Source: Symbiodinium natans
Lineage: Eukaryota; Sar; Dinophyceae; Suessiales; Symbiodiniaceae
Direction: 5' to 3'
Length of the DNA: 64,000 nt
NCBI GenBank assembly: GCA_905221605.1
Contig: CAJNDS010000913.1
Location: forward strand, 704,836-768,835
The stretch's first letter is position 1, and the number at the start of each line of letters is the position of its first letter. Shown one piece after another: positions 1 to 12,009 of the stretch. Under the pieces are notes generated by a model. That model had not been told where the DNA came from. It saw only the letters and a list, made by a program, of their open reading frames with translations, and searched no databases. The position numbers and the translations under genes were made by a program.

Positions 1-819
1 GTGTGCAATAAAGCAGCTCGCTGCTGAGATGCGAGGGTTGGCATAGACCCGGCCATTGGCGTGGCAGTTTCAGGAGAATGACGTTAGCATATGTGATCAC
101 CTCCAGGCATCGTTTCAGGAGTCAGCTGTGCGGTGTGTGTGTATCGTGCGCTGCAGTACAGGTCTCTGGGCCAACTGAATTTTGTCCTCGCAAAACTTGG
201 CAGTTCACCGCTGTGTGGAGGTCGAAAAGGGCAATATCCTTTGCCATCCACAGCACGCCGACATCGCACATGTGAGTCAACCGGAGGGCATGTGCTCTGG
301 CTTGTATGCAGATGAATTGTAGTTGCAGCAGAATGACTTTGAGCGGCATGCCGCCAGCACCACACTGTTGTGGCAAGCTACTGCTGTGCGGCAGGCAAAC
401 ATTGACTGAAGAGGCTCGTGTTTCTTGGTTTCACTTGCTCAGGTGACCTGAAACAACGTGCGGCTGCCCCGTGTTCACCTGAAGATAGTCCGGCCACCGC
501 TAAGAAGTTTGTGGCATCAGCTGGCCAACTGAGCGTCGAAACCCGTAACGCATCCTAAAGGTCCCAGACCCTACTACAAGCCCTTGTTGATCCATTGTCT
601 GGCCGACCTGCAGCTGATTGACGCGTGAGTCTCTGTACTTCCGCCACGGGTCTTGGACGAGGCCCCAGGCCCATGAGGGCCAAAACCAGCATAGCTCTTG
701 GCTTGCGGGTCCCGGCATTGTGGGTTTCTAGGCTTTCGGGCTTAGGGTTTGGGGTGATGTGCCTTAGGATGGCCGCATTCTCACTGCTGAGAAGCAGGAC
801 AGCATCGAAATAAGAGGCA

Positions 820-1581
820 CTAGGCACGTGGGTCTGCTTTTTTTGGCTCCCGTTGCCCGGCGGGCGTGAAACTTGGCATCACTTTGAGCAGATAGTCCGC
901 GTGCCACTGCGAAGTCTCTGGCGTCAGCGAGCCGCATGACCTCTTCATCGCGCAAGCGTGCATGGCGCCGGCTTCTGCCGCCTTCCTTTGCCTGAGGAAC
1001 ATGCAACCTCGTGGAAAGAGCACGTCGCGTGCAGCTAAGATTCCGACTGCACCACGCTCAGCTGTTCTTGCTGTGCGTTTTCCTGGGTGCCTTTCACCGC
1101 TCGGAGCCTCTTCGTGAGGAGATAGCACCAGCGGCAAACGCTTGCTCGTGTGGGTTTGTCGTGCTGTTGTGTGACAGTCCTGCAACCACTCAAGTCGGAG
1201 GTTGTGCGTGGTTGTGCATTCAGCATTGGCAGCGAAGACGTCGATGGCACCAGGATGTTCCGTTCCCAGCTTTCGCCGGTTTCGCTTGCCGTTCCTGTGA
1301 TCCGGGGCGTGCCTTGGCCGGGCGTTGTCTCTCGCAGTGTGCGTTGACATCGTGCAAGTGCGCGTGGCAATCGAGCTTCGCCGCTGGGGTGTCCGCAGGA
1401 CGTTTCCCAACGCCACTTGCCGCAGAGCAAAGTGATCAAGCGCAGAAAGAAGATTGAGGCTGCCTCCATCACTCATTTGAGTCAGCCGGAGGGCGTGTGC
1501 TCTGGCACATATGCAGATGACGTGTAGTTGCATCAGAATGACTTTCCGCGGCGTGGCGACTGCACCACATTGTTGTGGCAA
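820..1581. repeat. Array unit 1 conserved core
   Basis: This is the first full core block. It is nearly identical to 2,631-3,359 and 4,423-5,151. Reading frames of 148 codons (+) and about 250 codons (-) overlap each other here, as expected for GC-rich repeat lacking stops rather than for two genes. Confidence 0.7.
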
Positions 1582-2461
1582 GCTACTGCTGTGCGGCAGG
1601 CAACCATTGACTTAAGAGGCTCGTCTTTTTTGGTTTCACTTGCTCAGGTGACCTGAAGCAACATGCGGCAGCCTCGTGTTCACCTGAAGATAGTCCGGAC
1701 GCCATTAGACAGGTTATGGCATCAGCTGGCGCGCCTTTTGTCTTCGTGCCTTTCACCGATCGGAACGTCTTTGTGAGGAGATGTGCTTTTGGGTGTCGGC
1801 GCTGTGATGATCGGGTGATGTGCCTTAGGCTGCCCGCCCGCTGTGCTAAACATGGCCGCAGTCTCAGTGCTGAGAAGCAGGAAAGCATCGAAAGAAGAGG
1901 CACTAGGCACGTGGGTCTGTTTTTTGGCTCCCGTTGCGGGGGGGCGTGAAACATGCAGCTGCTTTGGCATCACGTCAGAGAGTCCTGCTGCCACTGCGAA
2001 CTGAATTTTTTCCTCGAAAAACTCGGCAGTTCACCGATTTCTGGAGGTCGGAAAGGGCATTATCCTTTGCCATCCACAGCACGCCTCACCCTGCGGCCGA
2101 CCATGCCCTCTGCCCTGTTGTCGGGGTGGACGCATCCCGCTTCATCGGGCGTCGGACACAGTTTGGCATGTTGCCCTGGAGCCACAAGCCATGTCTCCAG
2201 TTTCTCCTGCGCACAAGCTCCAGTGAGGCATTGTAGGCTTGGGATTGGGCATTACTGTTGTGCACACAAGGCCGGCCAAACAGTCAGTGTAGTGTGCACG
2301 CCAACCTTTTCGTGGCCGAAGCCATGCACATGGATACTGACATGCTAGCGCTGCCAGATGATGAGCAGTGGGTGCAGTTTGCGGCGGCTCCGCGCATTGA
2401 CGCTTGAAGGGGCGCCATGCGATTAAATCTGCGATTTTCGCCATGCACCCCACAGGCATCA

Positions 2462-4253
2462 AACATTGACTTAAGAGGCTCGTTTCACTTGCTCAAGTGG
2501 CCTGAAGCAACGTGCGGCTGCCTCGTGTTCACCTTAAGATAGTCCGGACACCACTAAGAAAGGTTGTGGCATCAGCTGGCGTGCCTTTTGTCTTCGTGCC
2601 CTTCACGCCGTGATGATCGGGCGATGTGCTTTAGATCGAAAGAAGAGGCACCCGCATCACGTTGAGCAGATAGTCCGCGTGCCACTGCGAAGTCTCTGGC
2701 GTCAGCGAGCCGCATGACCTCTTCATCGCGCAAGCGTGCATGGCGCCGGCTTCTGCCGCCTTCCTTTGCCTGAGGAACATGCAACCTCGTGGAAAGAGCA
2801 CGTCGCGTGCAGCTAAGATTCCGACTGCACCACGCTCAGCTGTTCTTGCTGTGCGTTTTCCTGGGTGCCTTTCACCGCTCGGAGCCTCTTCGTGAGGAGA
2901 TAGCACCAGCGGCAAACGCTTGCTCGTGTGGGTTTGTCGTGCTGTTGTGTGACAGTCCTGCAACCACTCAAGTCGGAGGTTGTGCGTGGTTGTGCATTCA
3001 GCATTGGCAGCGAAGACGTCGATGGCACCAGGATGTTCCGTTCCCAGCTTTCGCCGGTTTCGCTTGCCGTTCCTGTGATCCGGGGCGTGCCTTGGCCGGG
3101 CGTTGTCTCTCGCAGTGTGCGTTGACATCGTGCAAGTGCGCGTGGCAATCGAGCTTCGCCGCTGGGGTGTCCGCAGGACGTTTCCCAACGCCACTTGCCG
3201 CAGAGCAAAGTGATCAAACGCAGCAAGACGATTGAGGCTGCCTCCATCACTCATTTGAGTCAGCCGGAGGGCGTGTGCTCTGGCACATATGCAGATGACG
3301 TGTAGTTGCATCAGAATGACTTTCCGCGGCGTGGCGACAGCACCACATTGTTGTGGCAAGCTACTGCTGGGGGGCAGGCAACCATTGACTTAAGAGGCTC
3401 GTCTTTTTTGGTTTCACTTGCTCAGGTGACCTGAATCAACGTGCGGCTGCCTCGTGTTCGCCTGAAGATAGTCCGGACACCACTAAGAAGGTTATGGCAT
3501 CAGCTGGCGCGCCTTTTGTCTTCGTGCCTTTCACCGATCGGAACGTCTTTGTGAGGAGATGTGCTTTTGGCTGTCGGCGCCGTGATGATCGGGTGATATG
3601 CCTTAGGCTGCCCGCCCGCTGTGCTAAACATGGCCGCAGTCTCAGTGCTGAGAAGAAGGAAAGCATCGAAAGAAGAGGCACTAGGCACGTGGGTCTGTTT
3701 TTTGGCTCCCGTTGCGGGGGGGCGTGAAACATGCAGCTGCTTTGGCATCACGTCAGAGAGTCCTGCTGCCACTGCGAACTGAATTTTTTCCTCGAAAAAC
3801 TCGGCAGTTCACCGATTTCTGGAGGTCGGAAAGGGCATTCAAAAAAAAACATTATCCCTTGCCATCCACAGCACGCCTCACCCTACGGCCGACCATGCCC
3901 GCTGCCGTGTTGTCGGGGTGGACGCATCCCGCTTCATCGGGCGTCGGACACCGTTTAGCATGTTGCCCTGGAGCCACAAGCCATGTCTCCAGTTTCTCCT
4001 GCGCACAAGCTCCAGTGAGGCATTGTAGGCTTGGGATTGGGCATTGCTGTTGTGCACGCAAGGCCGGCCAAACAGTCAGTGTAGTGTGCACGCCAACCTT
4101 TTCGTGGCCGAAGCCATGCACATGGATACTGACATGCTAGCGCTGCCAGATGATGAGCAGTGGGTGCAGTTTGCGGCGGCTCCGCGCATTGACGCTTGAA
4201 GGGGCGCCATGCGATTAAATCTGCGATTCTCGCCATGCACCCCACAGGCATCA
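2462..4253. repeat. Array unit 2 (1,792-bp period)
   Basis: This segment and the one starting at 4,254 are almost base-for-base the same over about 0.9 kb, with an offset of 1,792. It also contains a block at 3,880-4,258 that duplicates 2,085-2,466, with a small A-rich insertion near 3,840. This is the youngest duplication visible in the array. Confidence 0.75.
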
Positions 4254-5430
4254 AACATTGACTTAAGAGGCTCGTTTCACTTGCTCAAGTGGCCTGAAGC
4301 AACGTGCGGCTGCCTCGTGTTCACCTTAAGATAGTCCGGACACCACTAAGAAAGGTTGTGGCATCAGCTGGCGTGCCTTTTGTCTTCGTGCCCTTCACGC
4401 CGTGATGATCGGGCGATGTGCTTTAGATCGAAAGAAGAGGCACCCGCATCACGTTGAGCAGATAGTCCGCGTGCCACTGCGAAGTCTCTGGCGTCAGCGA
4501 GCCGCATGACCTCTTCATCGCGCAAGCGTGCATGGCGCCGGCTTCTGCCGCCTTCCTTTGCCTGAGGAACATGCAACCTCGTGGAAAGAGCACGTCGCGT
4601 GCAGCTAAGATTCCGACTGCACCACGCTCAGCTGTTCTTGCTGTGCGTTTTCCTGGGTGCCTTTCACCGCTCGGAGCCTCTTCGTGAGGAGATAGCACCA
4701 GCGGCAAACGCTTGCTCGTGTGGGTTTGTCGTGCTGTTGTGTGACAGTCCTGCAACCACTCAAGTCGGAGGTTGTGCGTGGTTGTGCATTCAGCATTGGC
4801 AGCGAAGACGTCGATGGCACCAGGATGTTCCGTTCCCAGCTTTCGCCGGTTTCGCTTGCCGTTCCTGTGATCCGGGGCGTGCCTTGGCCGGGCGTTGTCT
4901 CTCGCAGTGTGCGTTGACATCGTGCAAGTGCGCGTGGCAATCGAGCTTCGCCGCTGGGGTGTCCGCAGGACGTTTCCCAATGCTACTTGCCGCAGAGCAA
5001 AGTGATCAAGCGCAGCAAGACGATTGAGGCTGCCTCCAGCACCCATTTGAGTCAGCCGGAGGGCGTGTGCTCTGGCACATATGCAGATGACGTGTAGTTG
5101 CATCAGAATGACTGTCCGCGGCATGCCGGCAGCACCACATTGTTGTGGCAAGCTAGTGCAGCTAGTGCTGTGTGGCAGGCAAACATTGACTTAAGAGGCT
5201 CGTCTTTTTTGGTTTCACTTGCTCAGGTGACCTGAATCAACGTGCGGCTGCCTCGTGTTCGCCTGAAGATAGTCCGGACACCACTAAGAAGGTTATGGCA
5301 TCAGCTGGCGCGCCTTTTGTCTTCGTGCCTTTCACCGATCGGAACGTCTTCGTGAGGAGATGTGCCTTTGGCTGTCGGCGCCGTGATGATCGGGTGCTGT
5401 GCCTTAGGCTGCCCGCCCGCTACGCGCAAC
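4254..5430. repeat. Array unit 3
   Basis: This unit is near-identical to unit 2 up to about 5,420. There it switches to unique sequence at the start of the island described next. Confidence 0.75.
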
Positions 5431-6060
5431 ATGCCATGTGGAGATGGAGGCTTGGGGCAACCTGCTGCTGCACAAACTTCAGATTGCGCTGCAAGCTCCA
5501 ACGACGTGATTGGCATGGCGTCACGTGCAAGCACGTCTGCCTTGTCCCTGCGGGAATGCCATCTACAAGAGGCTCTGAGATTTTGGACTCAGCAAGTTGT
5601 CCGCGGTTTCTAAGCTGCGAGGGTTGGCAGAGACCAGTGGCATGGACCCAGGAGAATGACGTCATATGCTAGCAGCGGGTACATGACATTGCCAGGCTGC
5701 GTCCATCCGAATCGGAAGGGGTTGCTTCCATCCGAATCGGCCCAAATGCGTGTGCTATCGCGTGCCGGTTTGTTCTGCATGTCTGCAGAGGACTTGCAGT
5801 TCACAAATTTGCTCAGTTCAAAGAGGCGTGTGGCCGTTCTCTGTGCAGCTCGCCACCTGCAGCACAACAAACAGTCGTCGATTTTCATACGCTTGCATTG
5901 CAGGGCTTGACCGGGCAAAGCGGTGCAGCCGCAAACGGAGATGAAGCACCTGTTTTGCAAAGTTGGTCAGAGTGGAATGATTCACGCGCGGCACGCGGAG
6001 AATGCCATTGAACGTGGAATGATGCAAGATGGGCGATCCTTTATGCCCCGCCACAATTGG
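5431..6060. other. Unique island interrupting the repeat array
   Basis: This sequence does not match the other units except near 5,612-5,672, which resembles bases 25-100 of the window (GCGAGGGTTGGCA, then AGGAGAATGACGT). No reading frame with a recognisable domain is present. It could be an insertion or a diverged unit. Confidence 0.45.
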
Positions 6061-6900
6061 AGCAGACTCTGGCGTCAGCACGCGCCGCATGACCTCTTCA
6101 TCGCGCAAGCGTGCATGGCGCCGGCTTCTGCCGCCTTCCTTTGCCTGAGGAACATGCAACCTCGTGGAAAGAGCACGTCGCGTGCAGCTAAGATTCCGAC
6201 TGCACCACGCTCAGCTGTTCTTGCTGTGCGTTTTCCTGGGTGCCTTTCACCGCTCGGAGCCTCTTCGTGAGGAGATAGCACCAGCGGCAAACGCTTGCTC
6301 GTGTGGGTTTGTCGTGCTGTTGTGTGACAGTCCTGCAACCACTCAAGTCGGAGGTTGTGCGTGGTTGTGCATTCAGCATTGGCAGCGAAGACGTCGATGG
6401 CACCAGGATGTTCCGTTCCCAGCTTTCGCCGGTTTCGCTTGCCGTTCCTGTGATCCGGGGCGTGCCTTGGCCGGGCGTTGTCTCTCGCAGTGTGCGTTGA
6501 CATCGCGCAAGTGCGCGTGGCAATCGAGCTTCGCCGCTAGGGTGTCCGCAGGACGTTTCCCAATGCTACTTGCCGCAGAGCAAAGTGATCAAGCGCAGCA
6601 AGACGATTGAGGCTGCCTCCAGCACCCATTTGAGTCAGCCGGAGGGCGTGTGCTCTGGCACATATGCAGATGACGTGTAGTTGCATCAGAATGACTGTCC
6701 GCGGCATGCCGGCAGCTCCACATTGTTGTGGCAAGCTAGTGCAGCTAGTGCTGTGTGGCAGGCAAACATTGACTTAAGAGGCTCGTCTTTCTTGGTTTCC
6801 CTTGCTCAGGTGACCTGAGGCCCATTGGCAAGCGTGGTGCTGGAGTTCTCGCGGGACGCCGGAGACTCGTGCGGGTGTCGGGGGCTTGCCCTACGGCCGA
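6061..6900. repeat. Array unit 4 core
   Basis: This block starts inside the GCATGACCTCTTCATCGCGC landmark and repeats the conserved core of the earlier units. It differs by a few substitutions, for example TCGCGCAAGTGCGC near 6,500. Confidence 0.7.
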
Positions 6901-7089
6901 CCATGCTCTTTGCCTTGGTGTGGGATGGATCCTGCATCACCTGGGCATTTGCCGGTAGCGAGTTAAGCCTAAGAATAACAGTTTTGCCCCACCCTCAGAA
7001 GTAGGCGTGAACACCACCGAAGAATTCATGCGATGAGTGGACTTGAAGTGATGACCTGAGACTTTCAATGCTGAAGCAACGCGCGGCTG

Positions 7090-8060
7090 CCTCGCGTAGG
7101 ATAGTCCGGACACCATTAAGAAGGTTGTGGCATCAGCTGGTGTGCCTTTTGTCTTCGTGCCTTTCACCGATCGAAACGTCTTCGTGAGGAGATGTGCCTT
7201 TGGCTTGCGGCGCCGTGATGATCGGGTGCTGTGCCTTAGGCCATACCCGCCCGCTACGCCAAACATGGCCGCAGTCTCTCTGCTGAGAAGCAGGACAGCA
7301 TCGAAAGAAGAGGCACCGGCATCACTTTGAGCAGATAGTCCGCGTGCCACTGCGAAGTCTCTGGCGTCAGCGCGGCGCTTGACCTCTCCAGCACGCAAGC
7401 GTGCATGGCGCCGGCTTCTGAGGCCTTGCCTTGCCTGAGGAACATGCAACCTCGTGGAAAGTGTACGTCGCGTCCAGCTAAAATGCCGACTGCACCACGC
7501 TCAGCTGTTCTTGCTGTGCGTTTTCCTGGGTGCCTTTCACGGCTCGGAGCCTCTTCGTGAGGAGATAGCACCAGCGGCAAACGCTTGCTCTTGTGAGTTT
7601 GTCGTGCTGTTGTGTGACAGTCCTGCAACCACTCAAGTCGGAGGTTGTGCGTGGTTGTGCATTCAGCATTGGCAGCGAAGACGTCGATGGCACCAGGATG
7701 TTCCGTTCCCAGCTTTCGCCGGTTTCGCTTGCCGTTCCTGTGATCCGGGGCGTGCCTTGGCCGGGCGTTGTCCCTCGCAGTGTGCGTTGACATCGTGCAA
7801 GTGCGCGCGGCAATCGAGTTTCGCCGCTAGGGTGTCCGCAGGACGTTTCCCAACGCCACTTGCCGCAGAGCAAAGTGACAAACGCAGCAAGACGATTGAG
7901 GCTGCCTCCAGCACCCATTTGAGTCAGCCGGAGGGCGTGTGCTCTGGCACATATGCAGATGACTTGTAGTTGCGGCAGCATGACTGTCCGCGGCATGCCG
8001 GCAGCACCACATTGTTGTGGCAAGCTAGTGCAGCTAGTGCTGTGCGGCAGGCAAACATTG
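7090..8060. repeat. Array unit 5 core
   Basis: This is the same core with more substitutions and a different 5' lead-in. It is followed by shortened repeats of the GCCGTGATGATCGGGTGCTG block near 8,205, 8,545 and 8,830. Confidence 0.65.
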
Positions 8061-9070
8061 ACTTAAGAGGCTCGTCTTTCTTGGTTGCCCTTGCTCAGGT
8101 GACCTGAAGCAGAAGGTTGTGGCATCAGCTGGTGTGCCTTTTGTCTTCGCGCCTTTCACCGATCGAAACGTCTTCGTGAGGAGATGTGTCTTTGGCTTTC
8201 GGCGCCGTGATGATCGGGTGCTGTGCCTTAGGCTATACCCGCCCAAACATGGCCGCAGTCTCACTGCTGAGAAGCAGGACAGCAGACACTAGGCACGTGG
8301 TGCCGGCAGCACCACACTGTTGTGGCAACCTACTGCTGTGCGGCAGGCAAACATTGACTTAAGAGGCTCGTCTTTCTTGGTTCCCCTTGGTCAGGGGACC
8401 TGAAGCAACGTGCGGCTGCCTCGTGTAAGATCGTCCGGGCACCATTAAGAAGATTATGGCATCAGCTGGTGTGTTTTTTTGGTCTTCATGCCTTTCACCG
8501 ATCGGAACGTCTTCGTGAGGGAGATGCGTCTTTGGCATTTGGCGCCGTGATGATCGGGTGCTGTTAGGCTATACCTGCCTACTACGCCAAACATGTCCGC
8601 AGTCTCACTGGTGAGAAGCAGGACAGCAGGCACTAGGCACGTGGGTCTGTCTTGCGGCTCCCGTTGCCCAGGGGGCGGGAAACATGCAGCTGCTTCGGCA
8701 TCACTTTGAGCAGATAGTCCGGGTGCCAAAGAGGCTCTGACGTCAGCGCTGCTTGACCTCTTCATCGCGCAGGCGTCCTTTCACCGATCAGAACGTCTTC
8801 GTGAGGAGACGTGCCTTTGGCTTGCGGCGCCGTGATGATCGGGTGCTGTGCCTTAGGCTATACCCGCCTGCTGCACAAAACATGGCCGCAGTCTCTCTGC
8901 TGAGAAGCAAGACAGCATCGAAAGAAGAGGCACCGGCATCACTTTGAGCAGATAGTCCGCGTGCCACTGCGAAGGCTCTGGCGTCAGCGCGGCGCTTGAC
9001 CTCTCCATCGCGCAAGCGTGCATGGCGCCGGCTTCTGCTGCCTTCGCCTACTAGCCGGAGGGCGTGACTG
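8061..9070. repeat. Truncated repeat fragments ending the array
   Basis: These are partial units lacking most of the core. The last recognisable landmark is at about 8,950. Unique sequence follows. Confidence 0.6.
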
Positions 9071-9120
9071 CACCAATGTTGTGACAAGCTACTGCTGCGA
9101 TGCAGGCAAACATTGGCATA

Positions 9121-9445
9121 GATTCCCTTGAGAGGCGCATCGTTCTAGGTTCCACCCAGAGAACACTGCGTCAGACTTGACTCCTTAAGGGCCCCAACTC
9201 AAGCGCCCTCCCATTCAGCGCATCAGAGCATCGGTCCGCAGACCCCTTGCTCTCCCTTGAGCCTCGGAGTCCCAAGAGCTCAACAAGCCCTCCGCAGTGC
9301 AACAGAACCGTTCTGTTACAAAGAGCAGAGGGCTTTGGAGCGGATTGAATCCTTGAAGGCCAGGGGCCCCTGCGCAGTTCTGAAGGCTCTTGGCACAGCT
9401 CAGAGCTTGCACAGCTTGCGCAGCCGAAAAAAGGGTGGGTTTGCC

Positions 9446-9448
<3 letters not shown>
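9121..9448. other. Unique sequence, no gene recognised
   Basis: No coding or structural feature could be supported between the repeat array and the AG microsatellite. Confidence 0.4.
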
Positions 9449-9489
<41 letters not shown>

Positions 9490-9544
9490 AGAGAGAGAGG
9501 GAGAGGGGGAGAGGGAGAGGGAGAGGGAGAGGGGGAGAGAGAGC
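9449..9544. repeat. AG/GGGAGA microsatellite
   Basis: A (GA)n run passes into GAGAGGGAGAGGGGGAG variants. A run of about 14 G follows at 9,600-9,614. Long frames here only encode Arg-Glu or Leu-Ser runs. Confidence 0.95.
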
Positions 9545-9750
9545 GATTTCAGGGGACCCTCGAAATCCTTCTCGCGCATCTGGACAGGGGATTTTTGCCG
9601 GGGGGGGGGGGGGGAATCTGGCGCGGCGCAAGAGGGGTATTGAGCCATGGCATATGTTGTCATATTGTTACAGACTGCAGAGCAATATCAGCAGAATGAT
9701 ACAGCATCGGCCGATGCCGTAATCAGGGCTTCTATGCTTTCCACTTCTTC

Positions 9751-10152
9751 TTGGAGGTTCATGGTACTTCTTAACCAATGATAACTGTACTTATATCTGT
9801 ACTTATAACCATCTTAGGGCACTTCAGGGGCTGATAAGAGGGTTATAAGCACAGCTATAGTTGGTTAGAAGTACCCCAAAACCCTAAACCCAAAACCCAA
9901 AACCCTAAACCCTAAACCCTAAACCCTAAACCCTAAACCCTAAACCCTAAACCCTAAACCCTAAACCCTAAACCCTAAACCCTAAACCCTAAACCATAAA
10001 CCCTAAACCCTAAACCCTAAATCCTAAACCCTAAACCCTAAACCCTAAACCCTAAACCCTAAACCCTAAACCCTAAACCCTAAACCCTAAACCCTAAACC
10101 CCTAGTACCTCTATAGTTGGTTAATATGTACCATGCACCATGAACCTCCAAG
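9751..10152. mobile_element. MITE-like inverted-repeat element with a telomere-repeat core
   Basis: The left end begins CTTGGAGGTTCATGGTAC and the right end reads GTACCATG, CACC, ATGAACCTCCAAG, so the two ends are inverted repeats. Inside them, GGTTAGAAGTACC and its partner flank about 230 bp of CCCTAAA repeats. A diverged relative without telomere repeats starts at 23,660 (CTTGGAGGTTCGTTGG). No target-site duplication could be fixed. No transposase is encoded, so it would be non-autonomous if mobile. Confidence 0.65.
9877..10108. repeat. CCCTAAA interstitial telomere-like array
   Basis: About 30 copies of the 7-mer occur with rare variants (ATAAACC, ATCCTAAA). The array lies inside the inverted-repeat element 9,751-10,152. 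Confidence 0.95.
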
Positions 10153-11694
10153 TTCTCCATGTTCCTCCAGGTCTGAGCTTGTGCTTCTACGGAGACAGGT
10201 GCCGCAAGGTGAGGGTTAAGCGTTTAGGGTTTAGGGTTTCGGGTTTAGGGATTAGGGTTCTGCATCTCAAGTCCAAGCATTCACTAGTCAAGCGTTGGAA
10301 AACACCCACCCGCCCAAGAAACCCATAACATCGAAACTCGCGAGATTAGGAGCCAAGGATCCGGCCAACAGTGGCCGATTCCAGGTGAGTGTTAAAAACA
10401 GCAGAAGCCCTAAACCCTATGCCCCAGACCTAGAGCCCTAAACCTAGGGGCCCTCAACCCTATGCCTCGACTGAAAGTTTCCCGATGACCGTGTGTTTTT
10501 TGGGACGAATGCTCCGTGAGTTACTGGCGAGGGTGGGCGGGGGGGGGGAGGGGAAGGGGAGCGGCGGGGTGGGGGGAACCTACAGTACCATTTTGGCATG
10601 AGTTGTTACAATTAGAGATCGCTCCAGCTGTTTCATCAGTTAAATGACCATTCCTACGCTTCAGAATTGTTATTTCTTTCCACATAAGCTGAGAGAATTA
10701 GCTTATCCTTTCGCCTTTTCATGAATGAAAACTCATTTAGTCGCGCATGTCCTGTTCAGCTTGTTTTGGCTCCTAGCGAGCTCACCCCAAATCCAGAGAC
10801 ATAATGCTTTGACAACGTACGTGAAACGGTCGCAGTTGCAGACGTATCACATACGGCTGGCCTAGTAAGAACAAGATTATGAAGGCTTAAGAGAAAGGGT
10901 CAAGGCTGGCGTTTCGGGACGTTTTTGCTGGCTGAGATACATGGCCTGGAACGGATTCCACGTGAGAAGATGTCTGTACAAACGCGGGAGAGCTCTGAAA
11001 TACGGCCGTGGACAAATGAAGGCGCTCCGCTCTCCGGTATTCCCGGACGTCTTTTGTTTTCCTCGTTTTGAATCGCATGGCCTCATCCATGCGGTTTCGC
11101 TTTCTCGCAAAATCCCAGCTTCGCTACGCAGCCAAACCGCTTTTCCTGGCCTACTTCTTGGAAGTAGGCGTTTCTTGGCCTGTTTGCTTATTTGCGTTTG
11201 TGGAGTTGCTGGCTGTTGTTCAGGTGTGTCGACACGGAAGCCGCACGCAGGTATTGCTTGCTGATAGGGCTACTTCTCTCTGAGTCCCTTTTTTTCCTCG
11301 CCGAAGAAGTCGACCCCTCTTGAGGGGAGCAAAACCTGCGTGCTACCACCCCCCCCCCCCCCCCCCCCCCTGTGTGCCGGTGTGCCGCCGTTGGGCTCCC
11401 AGCTTCCGCGCCGCAGCCGAGCAGACGAAGCGCGTCTCGTCCCAAGCCTAATTTGGGGGGCTGTTAGGCCGCTGAAGGAGACGAGAAGGGCTTTTTGGGT
11501 TTCTCCAAAGGGGGAATTTTCCGGGGGGGATACCCTAATACCCTAAAAAACCCTAAAAAAGGGGGGGCACTTTCCTCCACATCTTCATGCGCTCTCTTTG
11601 TTTTGGAGGGGGAATGTGCCCTTCTTCCTCTTCCAAAAGCTGCTTCCAAGAAGCAGAAAGCTGCCAAGCAAGCCCTCCCCTCCCTTCTTTAAAG
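10153..11694. other. Low-information region
   Basis: Short telomere-like scraps (10,217-10,260), G-rich runs near 10,535-10,575, a C run at 11,347-11,370 and otherwise unique sequence. Frames at 10,941-11,283 have no recognisable domain. No gene is called. Confidence 0.4.
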
Positions 11695-12009
11695 GGCTAA
11701 ACCCTAAAACCCTAAAACCCTAAAACCCTAAAACCCTAAAACCCTAAAACCCTAAAACCCTAAAACCCTAAAACCCTAAAACCCTAAAACCCTAAAACCC
11801 TAAAACCCTAAAACCCTAAAACCCTAAAACCCTAACACCCTAAAACCCTAAAACCCTAAAACCCTAAAACCCTAAAACCCTAAAACCCTAAAACCCTAAG
11901 ACCCTAAGACCCTAAAACCCTAAAACCCTAAAACCCTAAAACCCTAAAACCCTAAAACCCTAAAACCCTAAAACCCTAAAACCCTAAAACCCTAAAACCC
12001 TAAAACCCT
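11695..12009. repeat. CCCTAAAA octamer array
   Basis: The period here is eight bases (CCCTAAAA), not seven as elsewhere. About 39 copies occur with few variants (CCCTAACA, CCCTAAGA). A TTA/TAT-rich stretch follows to about 12,120. Confidence 0.95.

Larger units (their letters stand above)
1..9070. repeat. Degenerate tandem array of 1.3-1.8 kb units
   Basis: The first 9 kb consists of about six imperfect direct copies of a long unit. A landmark near GCAGATAGTCCGCGTGCC followed by a GCATGACCTCTTCATCGCGC block recurs near 890, 2,665, 4,457, 6,075 (partial), 7,335 and 8,950. Spacing falls from about 1.78 kb to 1.3-1.6 kb, so later units carry deletions. Other recurring blocks are a palindrome TCAGGTGACCTGA and a block around GCCGTGATGATCGGGTG. 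Open frames occur on both strands at the same places in each unit, but none resembles a known protein and the frames break between units. I call this non-coding repeat. Confidence 0.85.

Noticed and set aside
820-5151. Repeated 148-codon (+) and 242-253-codon (-) frames
   Set aside because: They overlap each other on opposite strands, lack any recognisable domain, and occur only because the repeat unit is copied.
9874-10112. True chromosome end
   Set aside because: The telomere-like tracts are internal, occur many times on both strands, and have unique sequence on both sides.
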